Source: an uncultured Alphaproteobacteria bacterium (lineage in GTDB: Bacteria > Pseudomonadota > Alphaproteobacteria > CAAHEQ01 > UBA3637). From it: DNA of 44,385 nucleotides. This document shows positions 8,295 through 15,342 of this stretch, piece after piece. Positions within the stretch are counted from its first letter, which is position 1. The number at the start of each line of letters is the position of its first letter. The DNA is taken from NCBI GenBank assembly GCA_934203105.1, contig CAKPYQ010000012.1, positions 1 through 44,385 on the forward strand, read 5' to 3'. The translations under genes and the position numbers were made by a program. Under the pieces are notes generated by a model that searched no databases, was not told the DNA's origin, and saw nothing but the letters and a program-made list of their open reading frames with translations.

Positions 8295-9233
8295 TTGGAT
8301 TTACCGATACGATTGCGCCAAGCGTTGGACGCTTGTGCGGCCGATTATTCTTTGACCCGGTTAAAGCAAGCGGCTGAACAAGTCAGCGATACTTATCGTA
8401 AAGTGCATCGCAATGGTGCGCGTTTGGTGACGGACAAAGCGGCTGTGGTCAGCTATGCGTTATCGCGAATGCCGGCGACGTTTGGAGCGGTCTCGACGGT
8501 TTTAAAGGAAGTTCCTGCGTGTCAAACGATGGTGGACGTCGGCGCCGGAACCGGTGCGGCAACTTGGGCGGCTTTGGAAATGGGCGTTGCTCAAAAAGTT
8601 GTATGCTTGGAGCGGGAAGCGCAAATGCGCGATTTGGGACAGCGCTTGATGAACGAAGCTTATCCTTCCTTGCAATGGCAAGCCTTTGATTTGGCAAGGC
8701 AAGATTTGCCTTTTCAGGCGGATTTAGTTGTTGCTTCATATATGTTGAATGAGTTAAGCGAACCCGATCGGATTAACGCAATACAAAAGCTGTGGCAAGG
8801 GGCGCAAAAAACATTGGTGTTGGTGGAAGCCGGCACGCCTATGGGCTTTGGAATTATCCGCCAAGCCCGCGATTTTTTGATAAAACAAGGTGGTTTTATT
8901 ATCGGGCCTTGTCCGCACAGCAAAACCTGTCCAATGTCGACAAACGATTGGTGTCATTTTTCGTGTCGTGTTGCGCGCAGCAAATTACATAAAGCGTTAA
9001 AATCGGCTGATGCGCCGTATGAAGATGAAAAGTTTTCGTATTTGATTGTATCGCGTCAAGCAACACAGGATCATTTTGCCCGCGTTTTGCGTCACCCGCA
9101 AATAGACAAAGGGAAAGTCGAATTGCAACTGTGTACTGTTTCTGGTTTACAGAAACGAACCGTGACCCGCAAAGACAGCGCTTTATTTAAAGCGGCTCGA
9201 AAATCTGATGCGGGCGACAAGTGGAAAGAGTAA
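8295..9233 (+). CDS. Rsm22/METTL17-type ribosomal small-subunit protein
   Basis: A 312-residue protein of the Rsm22 family, bacterial relatives of mitochondrial Rsm22/METTL17, which bind the small ribosomal subunit during assembly. The SAM-binding start is VDVGAGTGAATWAALEMG, followed by VVASYMLNEL. Cys206, 212, 220 and 224 form the CPHSKTCP...DWCHFSC cluster; METTL17 relatives bind an Fe-S cluster through conserved Cys residues. The conserved region YEDEKFSYLIVSR follows. The start is TTG at 8295 with GGAG five bases upstream, and it is three bases after the second GNAT gene. Whether it has methyltransferase activity is not clear from the sequence. Confidence 0.88.
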   Translation: MDLPIRLRQALDACAADYSLTRLKQAAEQVSDTYRKVHRNGARLVTDKAAVVSYALSRMPATFGAVSTVLKEVPACQTMVDVGAGTGAATWAALEMGVAQKVVCLEREAQMRDLGQRLMNEAYPSLQWQAFDLARQDLPFQADLVVASYMLNELSEPDRINAIQKLWQGAQKTLVLVEAGTPMGFGIIRQARDFLIKQGGFIIGPCPHSKTCPMSTNDWCHFSCRVARSKLHKALKSADAPYEDEKFSYLIVSRQATQDHFARVLRHPQIDKGKVELQLCTVSGLQKRTVTRKDSALFKAARKSDAGDKWKE

Positions 9234-9249
9234 GAAACGTTTTATTGTT

Positions 9250-9375
9250 TTTTTCGTCATTCTGAATGCCTTTTCTACTACCGTCATTCTGAACGAATGT
9301 GAAGAATCTTTTTACATCATCGCGATGCCAAATGTGCGGCGCGCAAATCTTCGCGCGCACGCGCCGCACATTTCC
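9250..9375. repeat. Inverted composite repeat with hairpin A, copy 2
   Basis: Two GTCATTCTGAA units (9257 onward and near 9283), then GAAGAATC, then hairpin A with perfect 14-bp arms (9330-9343 and 9360-9373). It is the reverse orientation of the composite seen at 1.23-1.42 kb. It lies at the 3' end of the rsm22 operon and could stop or stabilise transcripts. The remaining gap to 9500 is AT-rich and shows nothing else. Confidence 0.8.
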
Positions 9376-9505
9376 CCCGTGTTTGATGACACATCATCAA
9401 CTCAATAAAAAAATCTCCTATAACTCATTCAAAAAAATAATTTTTGCGCCCACCAACCCCTAACTCAAAAATCATTTTTTTGAAGCTTAAAATAGCTTTG
9501 TCAAT

Positions 9506-9638
9506 ATACGACAAAAACGATCGTTTAAAGTCAATAGATTTTTTTGCGATGGGCCCCTCTGTAACCAACTGAAATTAAACAAAAGCCAATTTTTACATTT
9601 TGTCCAAAAAGCGACGAACACAAACGATCGTTTGTGTT
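9506..9638. promoter_or_regulatory. Operator module, left copy, two palindromes 107 bp apart
   Basis: Palindrome 1 is AAACGATCGTTT (9515-9526). Palindrome 2 is a perfect 22-bp inverted repeat (9617-9638) whose inner 20 bases are ACACAAACGATCGTTTGTGT. The centres are 107 bp apart. The reverse complement of the whole block matches 43879-44012, with identical stretches at 9515-9549 (35 bases) and 9568-9596 (29 bases). A leftward promoter overlapping palindrome 1 (TTGACT, 17 bp, TCGTAT) has a poor -10 and faces no gene. Confidence 0.85.
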
Positions 9639-9650
9639 ATAATAAATCTA
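9636..9650 (+). promoter_or_regulatory. Extended -10 promoter of the ankyrin gene
   Basis: TGTTATAAT (TATAAT at 9638-9643 with the TG of an extended -10) begins within the right edge of the 22-bp palindrome. No good -35 hexamer exists because the operator fills that position, so a bound repressor would block polymerase. AAGGAG at 9674-9679 leads to the ATG at 9686. Confidence 0.65.
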
Positions 9651-9685
9651 TACGGATATAATTGAAGTAACGAAAGGAGAAAACA

Positions 9686-10783
9686 ATGCCGTTAGACATA
9701 GGAAAAAAAGACGAGATAACAGCTTTAAATGATGCAGCCCGTTTGATGGAGGCTGCCAAAGATGGTGACAGGGAAACTGTGGAGGCGCTGATCAAGGCCG
9801 GTGCAGATGTAAATGCGGCGGACAAGTACGGGGAGACAGTTTTGATGAGTGTTGCCCACTCTGGTAACAGGGAAATTGTGGATACGTTGATTAAGGCCGG
9901 TGCAAATGTAAATGCGACGAGCAAAGGCGGGCAAACAGCTTTGATGCGTGCTGCCGGCTATGAAGCCCTTAATGATAACAAAGAAGTTGTGGACGCATTG
10001 ATCAGAGCCGGTGCAGATGTAAATGCAAAGGACTATGACGGGCGAACAGTTTTGATGCGTGCTGCCGGCTATGATTCCCTCAATGATAACAAGGAAATTG
10101 CGGACGCGTTGATTAAGGCCGGTGCAGATGTAAATGCAAAGGACAGTAGCGGGCGAACAGTTTTGATGTGGGCTGCTGAGCTTGGTACGAAAGAAACTGT
10201 GGAGACGTTGATTAAGGCCGGTGCCGATGTAAATGCAAAGAAAGATTACGGGCGAACAGCTTTGATGTTGGCTGCCTTCAATAATAACAAGGAAGCTGTG
10301 GACGCATTGATCAGGGCTGGTGCAGATATAAATGCGACGGACGAAAACGGGCAAACAGCTTTGATGTATGCTGCCAACCAAGGGTATCAGAAGGAATGTG
10401 CGGACGCGTTGATCAAGGCCGGTGCAGATGTAAATGTGACGGACAATAAGGGGCAAACAGCTTTGATGTGGGCAGCCGAGACTGGTGCGAAAGAATCTGT
10501 GGACACTTTGATCAAAGTCGGTGCAGATGTAAATGCGAAGGACGAAAACGGGCGGACAGCTTTGATGCATGCTGCCAAATATGATTATAGGGAAATTATC
10601 GACATGTTGCGCAAAGCCGCCGAACAGAAGGGAGCTGAAAAATCTTTTCTTTTGAATACCCGCAGGACATTGCAAACACAGAGTTTGGAACAGACAAGCC
10701 CCCTGCAGCAAGCAAAAACCCCCGAGAAACAACAAGCAGAAAGCTTGTTTTTGCAGAAAATAAAAAATCAGGCCGGACGGTAG
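9686..10783 (+). CDS. Ankyrin-repeat protein, cytosolic type
   Basis: A 365-residue protein made of eight complete ankyrin repeats (consensus GxTALMxAAxxxxKExVDALIKAGADVNAKD) and a partial ninth from residue 17 to about 315. A basic, Gln-rich tail of about 50 residues without repeat structure follows. There is no signal peptide or membrane segment, so it is cytosolic or exported by a route not visible here. Repeats 3 and 4 (9932-10153) share a four-residue insertion and are nearly identical over 111 bases, a recent internal duplication. Ankyrin arrays bind proteins; the partner is unknown. The gene is alone, behind a palindromic operator, and flanked by dispersed repeats on both sides. Confidence 0.9.
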   Translation: MPLDIGKKDEITALNDAARLMEAAKDGDRETVEALIKAGADVNAADKYGETVLMSVAHSGNREIVDTLIKAGANVNATSKGGQTALMRAAGYEALNDNKEVVDALIRAGADVNAKDYDGRTVLMRAAGYDSLNDNKEIADALIKAGADVNAKDSSGRTVLMWAAELGTKETVETLIKAGADVNAKKDYGRTALMLAAFNNNKEAVDALIRAGADINATDENGQTALMYAANQGYQKECADALIKAGADVNVTDNKGQTALMWAAETGAKESVDTLIKVGADVNAKDENGRTALMHAAKYDYREIIDMLRKAAEQKGAEKSFLLNTRRTLQTQSLEQTSPLQQAKTPEKQQAESLFLQKIKNQAGR

Positions 10784-10831
10784 AAAGTCTTGCGATTTAT
10801 CGCGAATGCCAATTCAATAGCAAATGTTTTC

Positions 10832-10880
10832 TCCCAATTGTCCCCGCAGCACGCGGATCAATCCGCGGGGACGATTGGGA
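10832..10880. repeat. Long hairpin downstream of the ankyrin gene
   Basis: Arms TCCCAATTGTCCCCGC (10832-10847) and GCGGGGACGATTGGGA (10865-10880) pair over 16 positions with a single G-U-type mismatch. An alternative inner hairpin, CGCGGAT/ATCCGCG (10852-10867), competes with it. No T-run follows, so it is not a standard terminator. Confidence 0.75.
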
Positions 10881-10904
10881 ACGGTACACTCTATTCAGAT
10901 ACGG

Positions 10905-11105
10905 GAAAATGTGGGCTCTGGCGCGCGGAGATTTGTGCGCTGCATATTTGGTGTTGCGATGATGTAAAGAGATTCTTCGCTTCGTTCAGAATGACGAGTG
11001 GAAAAAAACAGCTTATCAAGTGGGGGACGCGCGGCGCAAATTTTTCGCGTCCCCCACTTCGGGCCCATTAAAAAGATTCTTTACTGCGTTCAGAATGACG
11101 TGTGA
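10905..11105. repeat. Composite repeat with hairpin C, copy 3
   Basis: A degenerate hairpin A (near 10910-10945), the unit AAGAGATTCTTCGCTTCG...CAGAATGACG (10966 onward), and hairpin C with perfect 14-bp arms AAGTGGGGGACGCG (11018-11031 and its complement 11046-11059). A further short unit lies at 11072-11100. Compared with the copy at 1340-1380 the stem has one extra G on one arm and one extra C on the other, a compensating change. The rest of the gap to 11192 shows no gene. Confidence 0.8.
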
Positions 11106-11192
11106 GAATAGTATCAAAAAAAACATTCACACGCCGTTCAAAATGGCGAGCAGAGAAAAATCCTAAATGGTGTAAAATAAAAAAGCTTTAAC

Positions 11193-11588
11193 TTATTGCT
11201 TTTTTAAAAACTCAATAACGGGAATATCTGCACCCGCAAAAGAATAATCGTCCATTTGACCCAAAGATACAAAAGCATATTGCTCGTGATCGCAAATTTT
11301 AATCGTTCCGTTACCGTCCCAAGACGCTTCGTATACATACATCTTTAAATCAAAGTCCGGATAAGCATAAGTATGCTCCATTAAATATTTGCCGGCTTGG
11401 ATTTTAATGTCAAACTCTTCTTTAATTTCGCGTTCCAATGTTTGTTGGCACGTTTCCCCCGCTTCGATCTTTCCGCCGGGGAATTCCCAAAATCCGCCCA
11501 ACGACTTATCTTTTCTGCGTTGTGCAATCAAAATTTTGCCGTTGTGATAAATCACGCCAGCTGTGACAGTTACTAATTTTCTATCCAT
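11193..11588 (-). CDS. mutT: MutT-type NUDIX hydrolase
   Basis: A 131-residue NUDIX protein. The NUDIX box is GGKIEAGETCQQTLEREIKE followed by EFDI, with the conserved Gly, REI and EE residues; the last Gly of the consensus is Asp here. FWEFPGGK is characteristic of MutT, which removes 8-oxo-dGTP from the nucleotide pool and so lowers A:T to C:G mutation. GAAGGAG precedes the ATG. It stands alone, convergent with the repeat region. A role in another nucleotide clean-up reaction cannot be excluded from sequence alone. Confidence 0.85.
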   Translation of the reverse strand: MDRKLVTVTAGVIYHNGKILIAQRRKDKSLGGFWEFPGGKIEAGETCQQTLEREIKEEFDIKIQAGKYLMEHTYAYPDFDLKMYVYEASWDGNGTIKICDHEQYAFVSLGQMDDYSFAGADIPVIEFLKKQ

Positions 11589-11658
11589 TTTTTCTCCTTC
11601 GATGTTTTTAATAGTTTCGTGATTATGCGCTTTTTTTCGAAAAAACGCAAGGAATAAT

Positions 11659-11687
11659 TTGACAAAAGTTTTTTTACTTGCTATTCT
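11659..11687 (+). promoter_or_regulatory. Promoter of the exported ankyrin-like gene
   Basis: TTGACA, 17-bp spacer, TATTCT, with TGC before the -10 (extended -10). The ATG is 22 bases further on with GAAAGGCAGG before it. Confidence 0.65.
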
Positions 11688-11709
11688 TTATTAAGAAAGG
11701 CAGGTAAAA

Positions 11710-12273
11710 ATGGGGCTTAAAAAACTTTTATCAGGCATTGCTATCGGCGGTTTGGCTTTGGCGCCGCAGGCGGCTCGTGCAGCAGAGGAAAAACCTTTGC
11801 CGGCCGTAACTCAACTCGCTGTTGCGCAGGATGAGGCAAAATTGAACTTTTATAATAAATTGCCAAGCGGAAATGAAACGATGGATTCGATGAATCGTTG
11901 GTTTTATCAAGTGCCTAAAAAGGGCGGATATCGCCGTACCCCGATTGAAAAAATCGATATGTCTGTTTTACAAGGTGACAATTTAGATAACATTTCGAAC
12001 GGTTGGGGACAAACTTTGATGACATCGGCCGTATTAAACGGTCGTGCTGATTTGGTGGATTTATTGCTGAAAAACGGAGCAAAAGCTGATGCACCGAATT
12101 TTTCGTCCGCCAATCGTGAAAATGGTCAAAAGCCGTTGGAATTAGCCAAAGACAGAGCGCGCTTTGCGACCGATGAAAGTGCCGGTCAAATCGTAACTTT
12201 GCTGGAAAAATCACTGGCGGATAAGGCTCAAAATCAACCTTTTTGGTCGTCTTTAACACAATCTGTGCGTTAA
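11710..12273 (+). CDS. Exported ankyrin-like protein
   Basis: A 187-residue protein with a clear signal peptide (MGLKKLLSGIAIGGLALAPQ, cleavage probably after AARAA near residue 25). The mature part has one recognisable ankyrin unit (GQTLMTSAVLNGRADLVDLL followed by LKNGAKADAP) and a degenerate second one (GQKPLELAKDRARFATDES). It is probably periplasmic. The same bacterium has a cytosolic ankyrin protein 2 kb away. Function is unknown. It has its own promoter, and a tRNA gene follows after about 55 bases. Confidence 0.82.
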   Translation: MGLKKLLSGIAIGGLALAPQAARAAEEKPLPAVTQLAVAQDEAKLNFYNKLPSGNETMDSMNRWFYQVPKKGGYRRTPIEKIDMSVLQGDNLDNISNGWGQTLMTSAVLNGRADLVDLLLKNGAKADAPNFSSANRENGQKPLELAKDRARFATDESAGQIVTLLEKSLADKAQNQPFWSSLTQSVR

Positions 12274-12287
12274 AATAAAAAAAGTCT

Positions 12288-12316
12288 TTGACAAAGACAA
12301 TAAAAAAGAGTAAAAA
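12288..12316 (+). promoter_or_regulatory. Promoter of tRNA-Arg
   Basis: TTGACA, 17-bp spacer, TAAAAA, 12 bases before the mature tRNA. The -10 is weak but the position is right. Confidence 0.5.
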
Positions 12317-12328
12317 GGTAATCACGAC

Positions 12329-12405
12329 GGTCCCGTAGCTCAGCTGGATAGAGCAACAGCCTTCTAAGCTGTGGGTCGCAGGTTCGAATCCTGCCGGGAT
12401 CGCCA
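12329..12405 (+). tRNA. tRNA-Arg (anticodon TCT)
   Basis: A full cloverleaf can be drawn: acceptor GGTCCCG with CGGGATC (one G-U pair), D-arm GCTC/GAGC, anticodon stem ACAGC/GCTGT with loop CTTCTAA, T-arm GCAGG TTCGAAT CCTGC, discriminator G and an encoded CCA. The anticodon TCT reads AGA and AGG codons. I see no second copy of its 3' end in the window, so there is no sign that it serves as an integration site here. Confidence 0.96.
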
Positions 12406-12439
12406 AACCAAAATTTTTATTTAAGGGAGAAACATTATA

Positions 12440-12910
12440 ATGAAAAAGTTTTTAGTAAGCTGTTTAATGGTTTTGTTTTTGGCGGCCTGTGGTGTTGGCA
12501 ACACAAACACAACGTATCAACGTGGTCAAATCGGTAAAAGAGGTTCAACTTCTACCGGTACAATCGTTTCGATGGAAGTTATTGACATCGCCGGTGATGG
12601 TGATATCGGTACTTTGGCCGGTGGTGCGATTGGCGGTATTGCGGGTTCTACAATCGGCGGTAACAGCACCGTGAACGCAATCGGTGCCGTCGGTGGCGCG
12701 GTTGTCGGCGGTTTGATCGGTAATGCGGTCGGCAAAGCCGTCACAAGCGACACAGAATTTGAATTCTTGGTTCAAGAAGACAAAACCGGCGATGTTATTT
12801 CGATCGTTCAATCCAACGAATTAGGATTGCAACCGGGTGACCACGTTATTTTGATTGAATTGGACGGCGTTACTCGTATTCGTCAAAAAATGGTTGGTTA
12901 TCGCCAATAA
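12440..12910 (+). CDS. Glycine-zipper outer-membrane lipoprotein
   Basis: A 156-residue lipoprotein. The signal peptide ends in the lipobox LAAC, with Cys17 as the lipidated residue. Residues 55-95 hold glycine zippers (GGAIGGIAGSTIGGNS and GGAVVGGLIGNAVGKAV), as in the SlyB/17-kDa antigen group of proteobacterial outer-membrane lipoproteins. A small beta-rich C-terminal domain follows. The usual roles proposed for this group are envelope integrity and shielding of outer-membrane proteins. AAGGGAGAAAC precedes the ATG and a strong terminator ends the gene. Confidence 0.9.
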   Translation: MKKFLVSCLMVLFLAACGVGNTNTTYQRGQIGKRGSTSTGTIVSMEVIDIAGDGDIGTLAGGAIGGIAGSTIGGNSTVNAIGAVGGAVVGGLIGNAVGKAVTSDTEFEFLVQEDKTGDVISIVQSNELGLQPGDHVILIELDGVTRIRQKMVGYRQ

Positions 12911-12929
12911 TTTATAAAGCTTTTTAATG

Positions 12930-12961
12930 AAAAGCCCTGCCTTTTACGGTGGGGCTTTTTG
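12930..12961 (+). terminator. Terminator of the lipoprotein gene
   Basis: AAAAGCCC (12930-12937) pairs with GGGCTTTT (12952-12959), with an internal GCC/GGT extension and a T-run. Confidence 0.85.
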
Positions 12962-12993
12962 TATAAAAATAGTAGCTTAGGTTGAATAAAAAG

Positions 12994-13033
12994 CCGTGCA
13001 TCAAACCAGAGCATCAAAGCAGAGCATCAAAGC
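12994..13033. repeat. Short tandem repeat AGAGCATCAAAGC
   Basis: Two perfect 13-bp units (13008-13020 and 13021-13033) are preceded by a degenerate one (CCGTGCATCAAACC). They lie between two facing terminators, in untranslated DNA. Confidence 0.8.
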
Positions 13034-13050
13034 CGTGCACTATCAATAAA

Positions 13051-13080
13051 AAAAGGGGCGCCTCAACTGACACCCCTTTT
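13051..13080 (-). terminator. Terminator of the OmpH-like gene
   Basis: On the minus strand GGGGTGTC pairs with GGCGCCCC through two G-U pairs and is followed by a T-run. On the plus strand the same positions would be C-A mismatches, so the hairpin works for leftward transcription. Confidence 0.8.
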
Positions 13081-13099
13081 TATCCAAAAATTTTTTGCT

Positions 13100-13507
13100 T
13101 TAAGCCTTTTGGCTTGATGTGATTTTTTGCGCGACTTTATCGCTGATATCCGTTCCACCAAAAACCAATGTTGTTTTGGCAAAAACAAAATCAAAGCCTT
13201 GCTCCGACGCTGTATCGGCAATCATTTTGCTGACTTCTGCATCAATTTGTTGCAACTTTTGTGCATACGTTTGTTGAACGATTTGCTGACGTTTGCCCAA
13301 TTCTTGTTGAAATTGTGCGGATAAAGCTTGTTGTTTTGCAGCATCTTTTTGCGCGTTGATTTCGGCGTTTGCTGAATTAACCCATTCTTGCAAAGCCATT
13401 ACATTTTTTTGTTGTTCCGCTTGCGCCGACACAAAAGACGGCAATTGTTTCAAAATCCATGGAATGTCAACGATTGCGGCCTTTATATTTGTTTGTTGTT
13501 TTGGCAT
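13100..13507 (-). CDS. OmpH/Skp-like protein without signal peptide
   Basis: A 135-residue protein with the Skp/OmpH layout: a short N-terminal beta segment (IKAAIVDIPWILKQLPSF), a long charged Gln-rich coiled-coil of about 75 residues with the tentacle-type EFQQELGKRQQIVQQTYAQK-like spacing, and a C-terminal strand ending LVFGGTDISDKVAQKI. Skp normally works in the periplasm and carries a signal peptide, but here none exists: an in-frame TAA sits directly before the ATG, with AAGGAAC upstream. The protein is therefore probably cytoplasmic unless exported otherwise. Its promoter abuts that of tpsB. Confidence 0.8.
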   Translation of the reverse strand: MPKQQTNIKAAIVDIPWILKQLPSFVSAQAEQQKNVMALQEWVNSANAEINAQKDAAKQQALSAQFQQELGKRQQIVQQTYAQKLQQIDAEVSKMIADTASEQGFDFVFAKTTLVFGGTDISDKVAQKITSSQKA

Positions 13508-13544
13508 TTAAGTTCCTTTCATTTAATTTAAATCATCAAAATGG

Positions 13545-13573
13545 TTTATAGCATAAAAAATAAAAAAAAACAA
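13545..13573 (-). promoter_or_regulatory. Promoter of the OmpH-like gene
   Basis: On the minus strand: TTGTTT (13568-13573), 17 bp of T-rich spacer, TATAAA (13545-13550) with TGC before it. Confidence 0.6.
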
Positions 13574-13574
13574 C

Positions 13575-13602
13575 TTGAAAAATTATAAAAGTATGCTAAA
13601 CT
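13575..13602 (+). promoter_or_regulatory. Promoter of tpsB-tpsA
   Basis: TTGAAA, 16-bp spacer, TAAACT with TGC before the -10. Its -35 is one base from that of the divergent OmpH-like promoter, so the two polymerase sites overlap. AAGGA at about 13631 is the ribosome site for the ATG at 13644. Confidence 0.6.
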
Positions 13603-13643
13603 AAGCTAAAATTAACTTTTTTTTAACTTAAGGATTATTTTTA

Positions 13644-15323
13644 ATGACAAAACTTAAATATTTTACGGCTGTTTTGTTCGTTGCTATTTGCCTGCCTGTC
13701 GGAGCATTAGCGGAATCGACCGGTGCAGCTTCTTCTTCCGTTCGTTTGCAGGAGGCTGTATCCGGACAACAACGCGAACGCAAAATCGAAAGCTTGCGCC
13801 GCGAATATGATGAAAATAAGGCCTCTTCATCCAAAAGCACAAAAGAACAGGCAAAACCCGCCGATAAATCCGATTTAAAAATCTTGATCAATCGCATACG
13901 GGTCAAATATTCAAGAGTTTTAACAAAGGATTTTTGGGATCGTTTAAAATTGAATTATCCTAAAAAAGATTATACGTTGGCTGCTGTCAAAGAATTGGTT
14001 GCCCAAATCAATGCCGAGTATGAAAAACAAGGCTTTTTAACTTCGCGGGCTTATTTGGCGCCCCAACAAATCAAAAACAAAACGATAACGGTCAGCTTGT
14101 TTGAAGGCAAAACCGGCAAAGTTAATGTTGTCAGCAATGGTTATGTTGCCGAAGGTTATGTAAAAAAGTCATTAGATATTCCCGCGCGGCAAGTTTTAAA
14201 TTTAAAGAATGTCGAAAATAGCATTTTAATGTATAATGCCGCCAACGAATCCAAAGTGCGCGTTTCTTTGCGTCCGTCCGAAAAGGTCGGCTTTACGGAT
14301 ATTGACGTTACAGTCCACCAACCGCAGCGCTTTGAAGCCAGCGTTTTTGCGGATAATGCCGGCACCAAAGAAAACGGATATTATAGAGGCGGTGTTGTTG
14401 GTGTGGCACGCAAATTATTGCCGTTTGATATGATTCAAGATAAAGTAACGTTGGGTGGTGTAAAATCCGAAGGCTCTTCTTCTGTTTTCGCGTCCTATGA
14501 TATTACAGAGCCGTATTTGAATACAACATGGAGTTTGGGCGTTGATTGGTCGGATACGGAAATTGTTTCCGGACCTATGGAAAGTTTGGAAGTCAAAGGC
14601 GACTTTTATGATTGGCATTTAGGTGTTAAACGTCCCGTTTTCGTAACGGAAAACTCTGTTGTAACGGGTGGATTGCGTTCGGATATTAAACACAGCAAAA
14701 ACCATATTGCGGCGATGAAAGTTCATGACATAAAAACGGATACTGTTTCGGGGTTCGTGGATTGGCTTTATTTATTCGGTCGCGGTTACTTTTATAATAT
14801 GTTCGAAGCAACGCACGCCGTGCATATCAACCAAGGCCAAGAACATTTTTGGCATTATAATTATTTAGCCGAAGGGCAGGTTGGCTTTTTGAATACTTGG
14901 GCTGTGAATGTCAAAGCCAATGCACAATATACAAACGATGAATTTTTACCCTCATCGGATCAAATCCAATTAGGCGGTGTCGGGTCTGTTCGCGGCTATG
15001 CGGAAGGTTTGCTTGTCGGGGATAAAGGTTTTTCTGTGATGAGTGAAATTAAAAAGGAAATACAGATCTCGTCGCAAAAATGGATCAACCGCGCTGAAAC
15101 GTTTGTTTTCTATGATTGCGGTAGATTGTGGAGCAATGAAGTCGGCAGTGTCAAAAAACGCAATGAAACGTTTTTATCGTCGACGGGATTGGGTGTTCGT
15201 ATGAGTATTTTTGAACGCTTGAATGCGTCTTTAACGGCGGGCTTTCCGATACGTCGCCAAGTCGGCGACGAACGCCAAAACAAAGTCAAGATTTTATTTA
15301 ATGTCCAAATGAAGTTGTATTAA
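13644..15323 (+). CDS. TpsB outer-membrane transporter (FhaC/ShlB family)
   Basis: A 559-residue transporter that moves its TpsA partner across the outer membrane (type Vb secretion). A signal peptide (MTKLKYFTAVLFVAICLPVG, cleavage near ALA-ES) is followed by a charged linker, POTRA domains from about residue 78 to 230 and a C-terminal 16-strand barrel. The family motif VRGY is at residues 449-452 within QLGGVGSVRGYAEG, the conserved tip of loop L6. The chain ends in an alternating strand (ILFNVQMKLY) with a terminal aromatic, typical of outer-membrane barrels. It is followed 19 bases later by the TpsA gene, so the pair forms one operon. Confidence 0.93.
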   Translation: MTKLKYFTAVLFVAICLPVGALAESTGAASSSVRLQEAVSGQQRERKIESLRREYDENKASSSKSTKEQAKPADKSDLKILINRIRVKYSRVLTKDFWDRLKLNYPKKDYTLAAVKELVAQINAEYEKQGFLTSRAYLAPQQIKNKTITVSLFEGKTGKVNVVSNGYVAEGYVKKSLDIPARQVLNLKNVENSILMYNAANESKVRVSLRPSEKVGFTDIDVTVHQPQRFEASVFADNAGTKENGYYRGGVVGVARKLLPFDMIQDKVTLGGVKSEGSSSVFASYDITEPYLNTTWSLGVDWSDTEIVSGPMESLEVKGDFYDWHLGVKRPVFVTENSVVTGGLRSDIKHSKNHIAAMKVHDIKTDTVSGFVDWLYLFGRGYFYNMFEATHAVHINQGQEHFWHYNYLAEGQVGFLNTWAVNVKANAQYTNDEFLPSSDQIQLGGVGSVRGYAEGLLVGDKGFSVMSEIKKEIQISSQKWINRAETFVFYDCGRLWSNEVGSVKKRNETFLSSTGLGVRMSIFERLNASLTAGFPIRRQVGDERQNKVKILFNVQMKLY

Positions 15324-15342
15324 AAGTTAAGGTAGGTAGAAA

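Noticed and set aside
9725..10735. 336-codon minus-strand ORF
   Set aside because: Antisense shadow of the periodic ankyrin gene; its repeats mirror the 33-codon period and it has no ribosome site.
10790..11071. 93-codon ORF after the ankyrin gene
   Set aside because: It consists almost entirely of the hairpin and the composite repeat, has no ribosome site, and resembles only translations of other repeat copies.
12285..12299. GTCTTTG/CAAAGAC hairpin as a terminator of the exported ankyrin-like gene
   Set aside because: The perfect arms leave a one-base loop and no T-run follows; the bases fit better as part of the tRNA promoter.
12329..12405. tRNA as integration site of a mobile element
   Set aside because: No repeat of its 3' end, integrase or phage gene was seen in the window.
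12994..13033. CRISPR-like repeats
   Set aside because: Only two perfect 13-bp units in direct contact, with no spacers and no cas genes.
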